DNA from: Fusobacteriaceae bacterium
GTDB taxonomy: Bacteria; Fusobacteriota; Fusobacteriia; Fusobacteriales; Fusobacteriaceae
Assembly: GCA_900764925.1 (NCBI GenBank)
Contig: CAAFPW010000041.1
Coordinates: 8,698-72,697 of the forward strand
Direction: 5' to 3'
DNA: 64,000 nucleotides
The notes beneath the pieces were generated by a model. It was not told the DNA's origin. It worked only from the letters and a program-made list of their open reading frames with translations, and did no database searches. Both the position numbers and the translations under genes were made by a program. Below are positions 31,137 through 38,999 of this stretch, in pieces. How positions within the stretch are numbered: position 1 is the stretch's first letter; each line of letters starts with the position of its first letter.

Positions 31137-31814
31137 TCACTTTAATACATATCCAGCCCCTCTTACTGTATGGAAAAGCTTCTCATCAAATCCTTTATCA
31201 ATCTTATTTCTCAAATAGGTAACATAGACATCTACAATATTTGTATCTGAAATAAAGTCTATTCCCCAAATCTTCTCCTTAATTACAGTACGAGTCAAAA
31301 CTATGTTTCTATTTCTCATAAAGTACTCTAAAAGAATGTACTCCTTAGTAGTAAGTTCTATTTTCTTACCACCTCTAGTTACCTCTCTAGTGAGGTAGTT
31401 CAAGCTCAAATCTTTTACTGTGAGAATATCTCCCTCTCTTCCTTTAGTCTTATCTCCTATTCTCCTAAGTACTGCTCTTATCCTAGCTAAAAGTTCTATA
31501 AAAGGGAAAGGTTTTATGATGTAATCATCCCCTCCACTATCTAGTGCTTCTATTTTTAACTCCACATCTGTATCAGATGAAAGAAAGATTATCCCTGTAT
31601 CTCTATTTATATTCTTTATATCCTTACAAAAATCTACCCCAGATTTTTCTGAAATAAGAGTGTCAATTATAGCTAGGTCATATGTAATCATCATAGAAAA
31701 ATGTTGAGCCTCCTCATAGTTAGAGGTATAGTCTACACTATATCCTGATTCTTTCAATCCCTTTGCTATATATTCAGCTTGTCTTATCTCCCTTTGAACA
31801 ACAAGAATATTCAT
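31137..31814 (-). CDS. Atypical OmpR/PhoB-family response regulator
   Basis: It has a receiver (about 1-118) and a C-terminal winged-helix trans_reg_C domain (about 130-225: LTTKEYILLEYFMRNRNIVLTRTVIKEKIW, then VDVYVTYLRNKID and TVRGAGYVL). The receiver keeps the acceptor Asp in AIIDTLIS and the Lys in IIKPF. The N-terminal acidic pair, normally VVDDE, is VVQRE, so Mg-dependent phosphorylation may be weak or absent. No histidine kinase adjoins it. An extended -10 (TGGTATAAT, 31857-31865) lies upstream. It probably heads the operon running through the two ligase genes to the cyclases. Confidence 0.85.
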   Translation of the reverse strand: MNILVVQREIRQAEYIAKGLKESGYSVDYTSNYEEAQHFSMMITYDLAIIDTLISEKSGVDFCKDIKNINRDTGIIFLSSDTDVELKIEALDSGGDDYIIKPFPFIELLARIRAVLRRIGDKTKGREGDILTVKDLSLNYLTREVTRGGKKIELTTKEYILLEYFMRNRNIVLTRTVIKEKIWGIDFISDTNIVDVYVTYLRNKIDKGFDEKLFHTVRGAGYVLK

Positions 31815-31856
31815 ATTTTCACCTATTATTAAATTTTTTTAATCCTTCCCAATTAT

Positions 31857-31865
31857 ATTATACCA
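31857..31865 (-). promoter_or_regulatory. Extended -10 promoter before the OmpR-type regulator
   Basis: TGGTATAAT lies about 45 bases before the ATG at 31814, with only a poor -35. It probably drives the regulator and lipid-gene operon. Confidence 0.5.
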
Positions 31866-31873
31866 CATTATTT

Positions 31874-32629
31874 TTAATCTAACATCTCTTTTATACTGTT
31901 GAAAATTACACTTCTCACATCTCTATTTTCTTCAGCTAAATCTTTTATAAGATTTTTTACTCTAAGTCTTTTGGAATTTTCACTTGTTTCATATGGGCAA
32001 TCTGAAGCTACCACAGGTAACTCCTGTTTTTTTACATACCTAATGATATCCTTCTCCTCTACATAGGCAAGAGGTCTAATAACTCTCACTCCATACTCCT
32101 CTGAAATATAGCTAGGTTTCATCATCTTCATATTCCCTTGATAAAATACATTCATCAAAAATGTTTCTATAATATCATCCTTATGATGACCGAGAGCAAG
32201 TTTATTAATATTTTGCTCCTTCATCATTCTGTAAAGTATTCCTCTTCTAATTCTTCCACATAGGAAGCATGGATTTTTTACCTCTTTCTCTCCAAATAAC
32301 ATATCACTTAGATTGGTAGGGGCAACTTGTAATTTTAATCCTAAACTTTCACAGTACTCCTCTATCTTCTCATAAGAAGCCTTATCTGTATTGGGATGAA
32401 TATGTATTGGGATTATTTCAAAATCTATTTGAGCTATTTTTTTTACTCTCACTAAGGCGTTTAAAGTTGTCATGCTATCCTTTCCACCAGATACTCCCAC
32501 TGCTATTCTATCTCCAGCCTCTACCATGTTGTATCTATGCATAGCTCTACCTATTGGGCTCCAGATAGTTTTTCCAAAACCTTTTCCCTCAATATTTTTT
32601 AAGATAGAGTTACTTTTCTCCTTTTCCAT
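31874..32629 (-). CDS. TtcA-like tRNA thiolation ATPase (second copy)
   Basis: TtcA enzymes adenylate and thiolate cytidine 32 of tRNA. PP-loop SGGKDS is at about residues 47-52. CFLC and a C-terminal SDCPY give the three Cys expected for a 4Fe-4S site, and LGHHKDD is the conserved block following. I chose the ATG at 32629 because AAAGGTGAG precedes it and it lies 1 base after the previous stop; a GTG at 32641 is an alternative. It lies in tandem with a related gene, so one copy may act on a different tRNA or position. Confidence 0.8.
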   Translation of the reverse strand: MEKEKSNSILKNIEGKGFGKTIWSPIGRAMHRYNMVEAGDRIAVGVSGGKDSMTTLNALVRVKKIAQIDFEIIPIHIHPNTDKASYEKIEEYCESLGLKLQVAPTNLSDMLFGEKEVKNPCFLCGRIRRGILYRMMKEQNINKLALGHHKDDIIETFLMNVFYQGNMKMMKPSYISEEYGVRVIRPLAYVEEKDIIRYVKKQELPVVASDCPYETSENSKRLRVKNLIKDLAEENRDVRSVIFNSIKEMLD

Positions 32630-32630
32630 C

Positions 32631-33425
32631 TTACATCTCACCTTTATTTTTATTTCCTCTAGTATATCCCATTACATAATCTATGTTGATATTTTTCATA
32701 GAGTTAAATATACTCTGCTTTACATTTGGATTTGTTTTTTCTAACTCAGCAAGTAGATCCTTTATCTCTTTTCTCTTAGAATCAACCTTTCCAGATTCTA
32801 TTGGACATCCACAACTCATAGCTTTTATTCCATTTTTTTGTGTATAAGCTATTATATCCTTCTCTTTTATATATACAAGAGGTCTTATTATCGACATCTT
32901 TCCACTTGTAGAGCTAACTTTTGGTATCATAGTCTTTATAGTTCCTGCATAAAACATATTTATCATTGTAGTCTCTACCACATCATCAAAATGGTGTCCT
33001 AGTGCTAACTTATTATATCCTAGCTCCTCTACCTTGTTGTATAGTACACCTCTTCTCATCTTTGCACATAAAAAACAAGGTCCCTCTGGATCCTCTCTAA
33101 AAGCAACTTCCCACACATTAGCTTCAAATATCTCACAAGGGATATCCAACTCTTCAAGATTTTTTTTAAATTGCTCCATATCCATAGCCCCAAATCCAGG
33201 ATTCATAGAGATAAATGCCACCTCAAAGTTTTTACTTCTATCTTTCTTTAACTCTTGGAAAAGTTTACATAGAAGTAAACTATCTTTTCCTCCTGACACT
33301 CCTACTGCTATTCTATCTCCATCCTCTATAAGTTCAAAATCTTTTATCGCCTTTATAAATTTACTCCAAATCTTTTTTCTATATGTAGTTCTAATACTTT
33401 CTAAAACTAACTCTCCTTTACTCAT
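32631..33425 (-). CDS. TtcA-like tRNA thiolation ATPase (first copy)
   Basis: It has 264 residues with PP-loop GVSGGKDS (about 43-50), the cysteine pair GPCFLCAKMRRG, LGHHFDDVVET and a C-terminal CGCPIE cysteine cluster, the layout of TtcA-family enzymes. It probably thiolates tRNA. SD GGAGGAT precedes the ATG. The following TtcA-like gene starts right after its stop. The promoter is TAGACA-N17-TATAAT at 33487-33459, diverging from the defence island. Sequence divergence from its neighbour suggests an old duplication with different substrates. Confidence 0.8.
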   Translation of the reverse strand: MSKGELVLESIRTTYRKKIWSKFIKAIKDFELIEDGDRIAVGVSGGKDSLLLCKLFQELKKDRSKNFEVAFISMNPGFGAMDMEQFKKNLEELDIPCEIFEANVWEVAFREDPEGPCFLCAKMRRGVLYNKVEELGYNKLALGHHFDDVVETTMINMFYAGTIKTMIPKVSSTSGKMSIIRPLVYIKEKDIIAYTQKNGIKAMSCGCPIESGKVDSKRKEIKDLLAELEKTNPNVKQSIFNSMKNINIDYVMGYTRGNKNKGEM

Positions 33426-33458
33426 TAATCCTCCTAAAAAATATAGTCAATACAACAT

Positions 33459-33487
33459 ATTATAATATTTTTTACTAATTATGTCTA
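33459..33487 (-). promoter_or_regulatory. Promoter for the tandem ttcA-like genes
   Basis: TAGACA (33487-33482), 17 bases, TATAAT (33464-33459) on the minus strand. Confidence 0.65.
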
Positions 33488-33519
33488 CAAAATTAATTTT
33501 AAGAATGATACTGTTCTTT

Positions 33520-33547
33520 TTGAGAGAGTTTTATGGTAGAATATAAG
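33520..33547 (+). promoter_or_regulatory. Candidate promoter of the defence island
   Basis: TTGAGA (33520-33525), 16 bases and TATAAG (33542-33547) put +1 near 33554, upstream of the GC-rich inverted repeat and the helicase ATG. Confidence 0.5.
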
Positions 33548-33571
33548 GTAAATAGTGAAGTAATGGGAAAA

Positions 33572-33588
33572 GCTACGCAATGCGTAGC
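33572..33588. repeat. GC-rich inverted repeat in the island leader
   Basis: GCTACGCA and TGCGTAGC flank a single A. It is a perfect 8-bp inverted repeat in otherwise AT-rich DNA, 40 bases before the helicase ATG. It could be an autoregulatory operator or leader hairpin. Confidence 0.5.
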
Positions 33589-33627
33589 GAATTGGATAGA
33601 AGAAAGTATTATGTGGGAGGAACAAAT

Positions 33628-36600
33628 ATGAATGATTTAACTTTCTTTACAAATGAGCAAGGACAAACTTTGTCAGATAGATTTAAAAAAATAATAAAAA
33701 ATAATACTCAATTTTTTGATGTACTTGTAGGATATTTTAGAGCAAGTGGATTTTATGAATTATATGAAGCTTTAGAAAATGTGGAAAAAATAAGGATATT
33801 AGTAGGAATAAATGTAGATGAGGAAACAGTTTTAGTAAATAATATAGCAAAAAGTTCTGATGGAGAGAAATACTATTTTTCTACTAAAGAGATAAAAACC
33901 TTCACTAAAAAAGCAATTAAAGATGAACTTGAAAATTCAGAAGATACCTATGAAGTAGATTTAGGAGTTAAAAAATTTATAGAATATCTTCAAAATGGAA
34001 AAATAGAGATAAGAGTTTATCCTTATGATAAAATTCATGCTAAAGTTTATATTATGAGAAAGGACTTAGATAAATCTGAAGATTTTGGAAAGGTAATTAC
34101 AGGTTCAAGTAATTTTTCATATAGTGGTTTAAAAGGCAATTTAGAGTTTAATGTAGAATTAAAAAACTCTGCTGATGTAAAATATGCCTTAGATAAATTT
34201 GAAAGTTTATGGGAAGTTAGTGAACCATTAAATGAAGAGTATGTTTCAACTTTAAAAAATGATACTTGGATAAAAGAGGATATAACACCTTATGAACTCT
34301 ATCTAAAATTTCTTTTTGAATATTTTGCTGATGAGATAAATGAAGATAAAGTTGAAGTAAATGTATCTGACCTTCCTGCTGGTTTTGTAAATTATAAATA
34401 CCAAACAGATGCTGTAAATCAAGCTAAGAGAATGTTAGAAAGATATAACGGAGTTTTTTTAGCCGATGTGGTAGGACTTGGAAAAACTTTCATTACAGCT
34501 TTATTAGCTAGAGAATTAATTGGACAAAAATTAGTAATCTGTCCACCAGTTTTAAAAAATTATTGGGAAGAAACTTTAAGAGAGTTTGGAGTTTTAGCTA
34601 AAGTAGTATCTTTAGGTAAATTAGATGAGATTTTAGAAAATTATCCAAGTGATTATTTTAGGTATGTGTTTATAGATGAAGCTCATAGATTTAGAAATGA
34701 GGGAACAGAAGCTTATGGAAAACTACATAAGATATGTATCAACAAAAAAGTTATTTTAATTTCTGCTACTCCTCAAAATAACAGTCCTATGGACTTATTG
34801 AATTTAATATCTCTATTCCAATATAAAAATGAATCAAATATAATTGAAGATGAGCCTAACCTTGAAAAATTTTTCAAAAGATTAAGTACAAGAGAGAAAA
34901 ATGCCATAAAATTACAAAAAGATAATCCAACTGAAGCAAATAGAAACAAGGTCAATGAGATTATAAAGGCAAACTCTTCAGAGATAAGAGAAAATGTTTT
35001 AAAAAAAATAATGGTTAGAAGATTGAGAAATGAAATAAGGAAATTCTATAAAAATGACATAGAGAAACAAGGATTAGTATTTCCAAATTTAGGAGAACCT
35101 GAACAAATAGTTTATACTTTTGATGAGGAAACGAATGAAGTTTTTGAACAACTTTTAAAAGCAATAGGAGATTTAAATTATTCAAGATATAAAACTTTAA
35201 CATATTTATTAAATCCAAATGCTGAAGAATCTACATTAATGATAGGTCAAGTAAATATGCAAGGATTTATGAAAGCCTTACTTCTAAAAAGATTAGAGAG
35301 TAGTTTTTTTGCCTTCAAAAATACTATTAGAAGATTTAAAGAGTCTTATGAAAAATTTTTAAGTATGTATAATCAAGGTACTGTATATATTAGTAAAAAA
35401 TATGATGTCTATGAACTATTAGCCAATGAAGATGATGAAAAATTGATGGAGTTAGTTGCTGATGGAGAGATAGAAAAATATGAATCGGTAGAGTTTAGAG
35501 AAAATTTAAAAGAGGATTTAGAAAAGGATTTAAATATTTTAAATGAAATGTATCAAAGCATTGAGAGATTAGAAAATAAAGATTGTAAATTAGAATACTT
35601 CTTAGAGGATTTAAGAAAAAATAAAATTCTTAGAGATTCAAAACTAATAATCTTTACTGAATCTAAAGAAACAGCAGAATATTTAGCTAAAAATATAGAA
35701 AAAAATCTAAATAAAGAGGTAATATGTTATACTGGTTCTTCAAATACTTCTAAAAAAGATGTAATAATAGCTAACTTTGACCCAAATTTTAAAGGAAAAA
35801 AAGAGGATAGATATAATATTTTAATAGCCACAGATGTATTAGCAGAGGGAATAAACTTACATAGAAGTAATGTAATAGTAAACTATGACCTACCTTGGAA
35901 TCCTACAAAAATAATGCAAAGAATAGGGCGTATTAATAGAGTAGGAACAAAATTTGATAAAATCTATGTATTTAACTTCTTCCCAACTTCTAAAACAGAT
36001 GAACATTTATCTTTAAAAGATAATATTTTAAATAAGATACAAGCTTTTCATAACACTTTAGGAGAGGATTTTAAATATCTCTCTGATGATGAAGAGATAG
36101 ATTCTTATGGACTTTATGACAAGTTAATGGCTTCTTTAGAGGATGAAGATGAAACTATGGGAGAGAGTGAATTAGAATATCTATCACTTATTAGAAATAT
36201 AAGGGATGAAGATGAAGAACTATACTTAAAAATAAAAAATCTTCCTAAAAAGAGTAAAAGTTCAAGAGAATATAGAGAAACTTTTATAGAGCCAAGTACA
36301 ATTTCTTTTTTAAAGAAAGGGGAAAATAAAAGAATCTATATTACAAATAGAAACTTAGAAGCAAAAGAGTTAGCTTTTTTTGATGCTGTAAAATATTTTA
36401 AGTGTGAAGTTGATGAACCAAGACAAGAGATAGATAATGAGTTCTATCAATTACTTGCTATTAATAAAGCTACTTTTTCCCAAACAAGTGAAATTAAGAA
36501 AACTGAGGAGACAAAAAAAGCTGGAAAAAGTAGAGAGATACAGAAGATAATAGATGGTTTAAGAAACTATAAAAAATTTAATGAGAATGAAGAAAAGAAA

Positions 36601-36822
36601 TTAGAAAAAATAATAGAGATTTTTGAAGTAGGAAAACTTTCAAAAAATTATGTTAAGAATATATTACAAGAGTGTAAAAAAGTTTTTGAAGCAGCAAACC
36701 CACATAGAATATTAGAAGTATTTTATGAAACTATTCCAGAGGAATACAAAGGAGTTACTCAAAAAAGAGTTGATAAAAGTAGTCATAAAATAGAGGTATT
36801 GTTATCAGAGTATCTGATATAA
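33628..36822 (+). CDS. PLD-nuclease/SNF2-type helicase fusion of the defence island
   Basis: An N-terminal phospholipase-D-like nuclease domain has IHAKVYIM (His137, Lys139) and GSSNFSYSG. A superfamily 2 SNF2-type helicase follows, with Walker A VVGLGKT (about 281-287), DEAH at 350-353, SATPQNN, and motifs V-VI IATDVLAEGINLHRSN..RIGRINRVG. I chose the ATG at 33628 (SD GGGAGGAAC); an upstream in-frame ATG at 33580 lies within the inverted repeat. PLD-SNF2 proteins occur beside DNA methylases in anti-phage islands. A role in recognising and cutting unmodified invading DNA is inference. Confidence 0.85.
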   Translation: MNDLTFFTNEQGQTLSDRFKKIIKNNTQFFDVLVGYFRASGFYELYEALENVEKIRILVGINVDEETVLVNNIAKSSDGEKYYFSTKEIKTFTKKAIKDELENSEDTYEVDLGVKKFIEYLQNGKIEIRVYPYDKIHAKVYIMRKDLDKSEDFGKVITGSSNFSYSGLKGNLEFNVELKNSADVKYALDKFESLWEVSEPLNEEYVSTLKNDTWIKEDITPYELYLKFLFEYFADEINEDKVEVNVSDLPAGFVNYKYQTDAVNQAKRMLERYNGVFLADVVGLGKTFITALLARELIGQKLVICPPVLKNYWEETLREFGVLAKVVSLGKLDEILENYPSDYFRYVFIDEAHRFRNEGTEAYGKLHKICINKKVILISATPQNNSPMDLLNLISLFQYKNESNIIEDEPNLEKFFKRLSTREKNAIKLQKDNPTEANRNKVNEIIKANSSEIRENVLKKIMVRRLRNEIRKFYKNDIEKQGLVFPNLGEPEQIVYTFDEETNEVFEQLLKAIGDLNYSRYKTLTYLLNPNAEESTLMIGQVNMQGFMKALLLKRLESSFFAFKNTIRRFKESYEKFLSMYNQGTVYISKKYDVYELLANEDDEKLMELVADGEIEKYESVEFRENLKEDLEKDLNILNEMYQSIERLENKDCKLEYFLEDLRKNKILRDSKLIIFTESKETAEYLAKNIEKNLNKEVICYTGSSNTSKKDVIIANFDPNFKGKKEDRYNILIATDVLAEGINLHRSNVIVNYDLPWNPTKIMQRIGRINRVGTKFDKIYVFNFFPTSKTDEHLSLKDNILNKIQAFHNTLGEDFKYLSDDEEIDSYGLYDKLMASLEDEDETMGESELEYLSLIRNIRDEDEELYLKIKNLPKKSKSSREYRETFIEPSTISFLKKGENKRIYITNRNLEAKELAFFDAVKYFKCEVDEPRQEIDNEFYQLLAINKATFSQTSEIKKTEETKKAGKSREIQKIIDGLRNYKKFNENEEKKLEKIIEIFEVGKLSKNYVKNILQECKKVFEAANPHRILEVFYETIPEEYKGVTQKRVDKSSHKIEVLLSEYLI

Positions 36823-36866
36823 TTTTTAAAAACGTAATTTTTTATAACGATTTTAAAAAAAATCAA

Positions 36867-36895
36867 TTGTAAAAAAAATTTAAAAATGGTAAAAT
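36867..36895 (+). promoter_or_regulatory. Internal promoter before the AAA/TOPRIM pair
   Basis: TTGTAA (36867-36872), 17 bases, TAAAAT (36890-36895). It may let the AAA/TOPRIM module and downstream genes be transcribed apart from the helicase. Confidence 0.5.
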
Positions 36896-36929
36896 TTGAT
36901 TATATTATATATGGAGAGGAATATAAAAT

Positions 36930-38270
36930 ATGAAGAATTTTATTAAATTAATCAAAGCTGAGATAAAAAATATAAAAAATGTTAAACATGGGATAATTGA
37001 TTTTAAAACTCATATAACAGGGATATATGGACAAAATGGTTCTGGAAAAACCGCTCTAGTAGATTCTACTAGTATATTAAAAGCTTATTTATTAGGAAGA
37101 AAATTAGATTCTTTTTATGATTTGATTAATGTAGAAACTAAAACTTGCAATTTAAATTTTACATTTAAAGCTGAAATAGATGAAAAAAAATATAAAATAT
37201 TTTTAGAAATTACCTTAAAAAAAATAAAGAAAATTATTGAGAATGAAGAAGTTAATGGAGTTATTGTAGATAAGGAAACTATAAAATATTCTGAAATTAT
37301 TGACAAGAAAATTACAGGAAAAAAAATCTTAATAGGGACAACTAAAAAAGAGCTTTTAAAAACAGTAGAAACTTTTGGAAAATTGATTTCTGAATATCAA
37401 TTAGAATTAATGTTAGGAAAAAGATTAGCAGAAGAAAATTCACTTTCTTTTCTATTTGCTAAAGATTTAATAGAAATTTTAGAAAGAGAAAAAGAAAATT
37501 ATCAAGAGGTTCTTAGTGTATTAATGAGCTTAAAAAAATTTGGGACAGTTGATTTAATTGTAATTACAAATGAAAATTTAGGTATTATTAATATGAATAA
37601 TGTTTTTCCTTTGAATGTAAGGACTAATAAAAGTTTTGGAAGTTTTTTGATTACTGAGCAGAATATAGTAATTGATGAAAAAATGTGTGATGAGCTTCAT
37701 AGAGTTATAGAACAAATAAATGTTGTTTTACATTCAATAATTCCAAATATGAGTTTAGATTTATTTGAAAAAAATAAAGAATTTGTGGAAAAAAATAGAA
37801 TAAATGTAGTCTTTCAACTAATTTCTATAAGAAATGGTAAAAAGATTCCTTTTAAAAATGAATCAGAGGGAATTAAAAAAATTGTATCTATCCTAAGTGC
37901 TGTAATAGCTACTTATCATAATAGAGAAATATGTTTAGTAGTTGATGAATTAGACTCTGGAATATTTGAATATTTACTTGGGGAGCTATTATCAATATTA
38001 GATGAAGGTATTAAAGGACAATTGATTTTTACTTCTCATAATTTAAGAGTATTGGAAAAATTAGATAAGGACTCTCTTGTATTTACAACAGTTAATGAAG
38101 AAAATAGATATCTTAGATTAAAAAATATTAAACCAAGTAATAATCTAAGAGATGTATATATTAGAGAGATGACTATGCAGGAACAAAATGAGATTTTATA
38201 CGAAGAAACAAATAATGGAGATATTGAATTTGCATTATATGAGGCAGGTGTATTAGATGCCAAAAAGTAA
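36930..38270 (+). CDS. ABC/OLD-type AAA ATPase of a two-gene defence module
   Basis: It is a 446-residue SMC/ABC-like ATPase: Walker A YGQNGSGKTAL (about 33-43), a long insertion (about 90-280), then a signature-like NESEGIKKIVSILSAV, Walker B LVVDELDSG and a late His in FTSHNLRVLEK. The pairing with a TOPRIM-like protein whose gene overlaps it by 14 bases resembles PARIS (AriA/AriB), AbiL or RloAB modules. Which of these is closest I cannot say without a search. It is inserted between the helicase and the methylase genes. Confidence 0.75.
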   Translation: MKNFIKLIKAEIKNIKNVKHGIIDFKTHITGIYGQNGSGKTALVDSTSILKAYLLGRKLDSFYDLINVETKTCNLNFTFKAEIDEKKYKIFLEITLKKIKKIIENEEVNGVIVDKETIKYSEIIDKKITGKKILIGTTKKELLKTVETFGKLISEYQLELMLGKRLAEENSLSFLFAKDLIEILEREKENYQEVLSVLMSLKKFGTVDLIVITNENLGIINMNNVFPLNVRTNKSFGSFLITEQNIVIDEKMCDELHRVIEQINVVLHSIIPNMSLDLFEKNKEFVEKNRINVVFQLISIRNGKKIPFKNESEGIKKIVSILSAVIATYHNREICLVVDELDSGIFEYLLGELLSILDEGIKGQLIFTSHNLRVLEKLDKDSLVFTTVNEENRYLRLKNIKPSNNLRDVYIREMTMQEQNEILYEETNNGDIEFALYEAGVLDAKK

Positions 38271-38982
38271 TGAAGAGGAAATAAAAAAAAGAAAAGTAGT
38301 TTTAATTTTAGTTGAAGGAGCAAGTGATAAAACTGCTCTAGGATTAATAGAAAAATTTTACAGAAGTAGGAACTTAAAGGTTTATATAACAAATGGAGAT
38401 ATAACTTCAAATGGAACTACAACTGTTACTAATTGTACCGATGTTTTAAAAGATATCGTTAAAAACTTTAGAGAAGATAAAAAATTAGAAAAAGAGGATA
38501 TAGCTGAAATAATTCATATTATTGATACTGATGGAGCTTTTATTCCTGATGATTGTATTGTAGTTGATAAAACTCTTTCTGATTTTTACTATACTTTAGA
38601 TTGTATAAGAGCTAATAGTAAGAAAAAAGTAAAAAGTAGAAACGATAGGAAAATAGAAATTATTCAAAAATTATTAGATACTAAAAAAATCGATAAAACA
38701 ATTAAATATAAAATGTTTTATATGTCTTGTAATTTAGACCATGTTCTTTATGATGAGATTAATTTAGAAGCAGAAGAAAAAAGACCAAAGGCTTTTGAAT
38801 TTAGAAGAAAGTTCAATAATGATAAAAAAGGATTTATAGAATTTTTTAACTCTTTGGAATGTAAAGCTAATGGAAGTTATAAAGCTACTTGGGATTTTAT
38901 TCAACAAGGGAAAAATTCTTTAAAAAGATACAATAATTGGTGGATATTTCTCAATGAGTTAGAAGCAGAAGAAAATAAATAA
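38257..38982 (+). CDS. TOPRIM-like partner nuclease (AriB/DUF4435 type suspected)
   Basis: The 241-residue protein opens with KVVLILVEGASDKTA, where Glu20 fits the TOPRIM catalytic Glu. IIHIIDTDGAF near residue 90-98 fits the DxD motif. Such TOPRIM proteins are the toxic effectors of AAA-partnered systems and are released or activated when the ATPase senses phage. The start codon lies inside the end of the ATPase gene, indicating coupled translation. The exact family is uncertain. Confidence 0.6.
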   Translation: MPKSNEEEIKKRKVVLILVEGASDKTALGLIEKFYRSRNLKVYITNGDITSNGTTTVTNCTDVLKDIVKNFREDKKLEKEDIAEIIHIIDTDGAFIPDDCIVVDKTLSDFYYTLDCIRANSKKKVKSRNDRKIEIIQKLLDTKKIDKTIKYKMFYMSCNLDHVLYDEINLEAEEKRPKAFEFRRKFNNDKKGFIEFFNSLECKANGSYKATWDFIQQGKNSLKRYNNWWIFLNELEAEENK

Positions 38983-38999
38983 TAGGAGAAAGAGTTATT

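Noticed and set aside
33572..33588. Attachment site of a mobile element
   Set aside because: No second copy was noticed at the other island edge and there is no integrase or transposase gene in the window.
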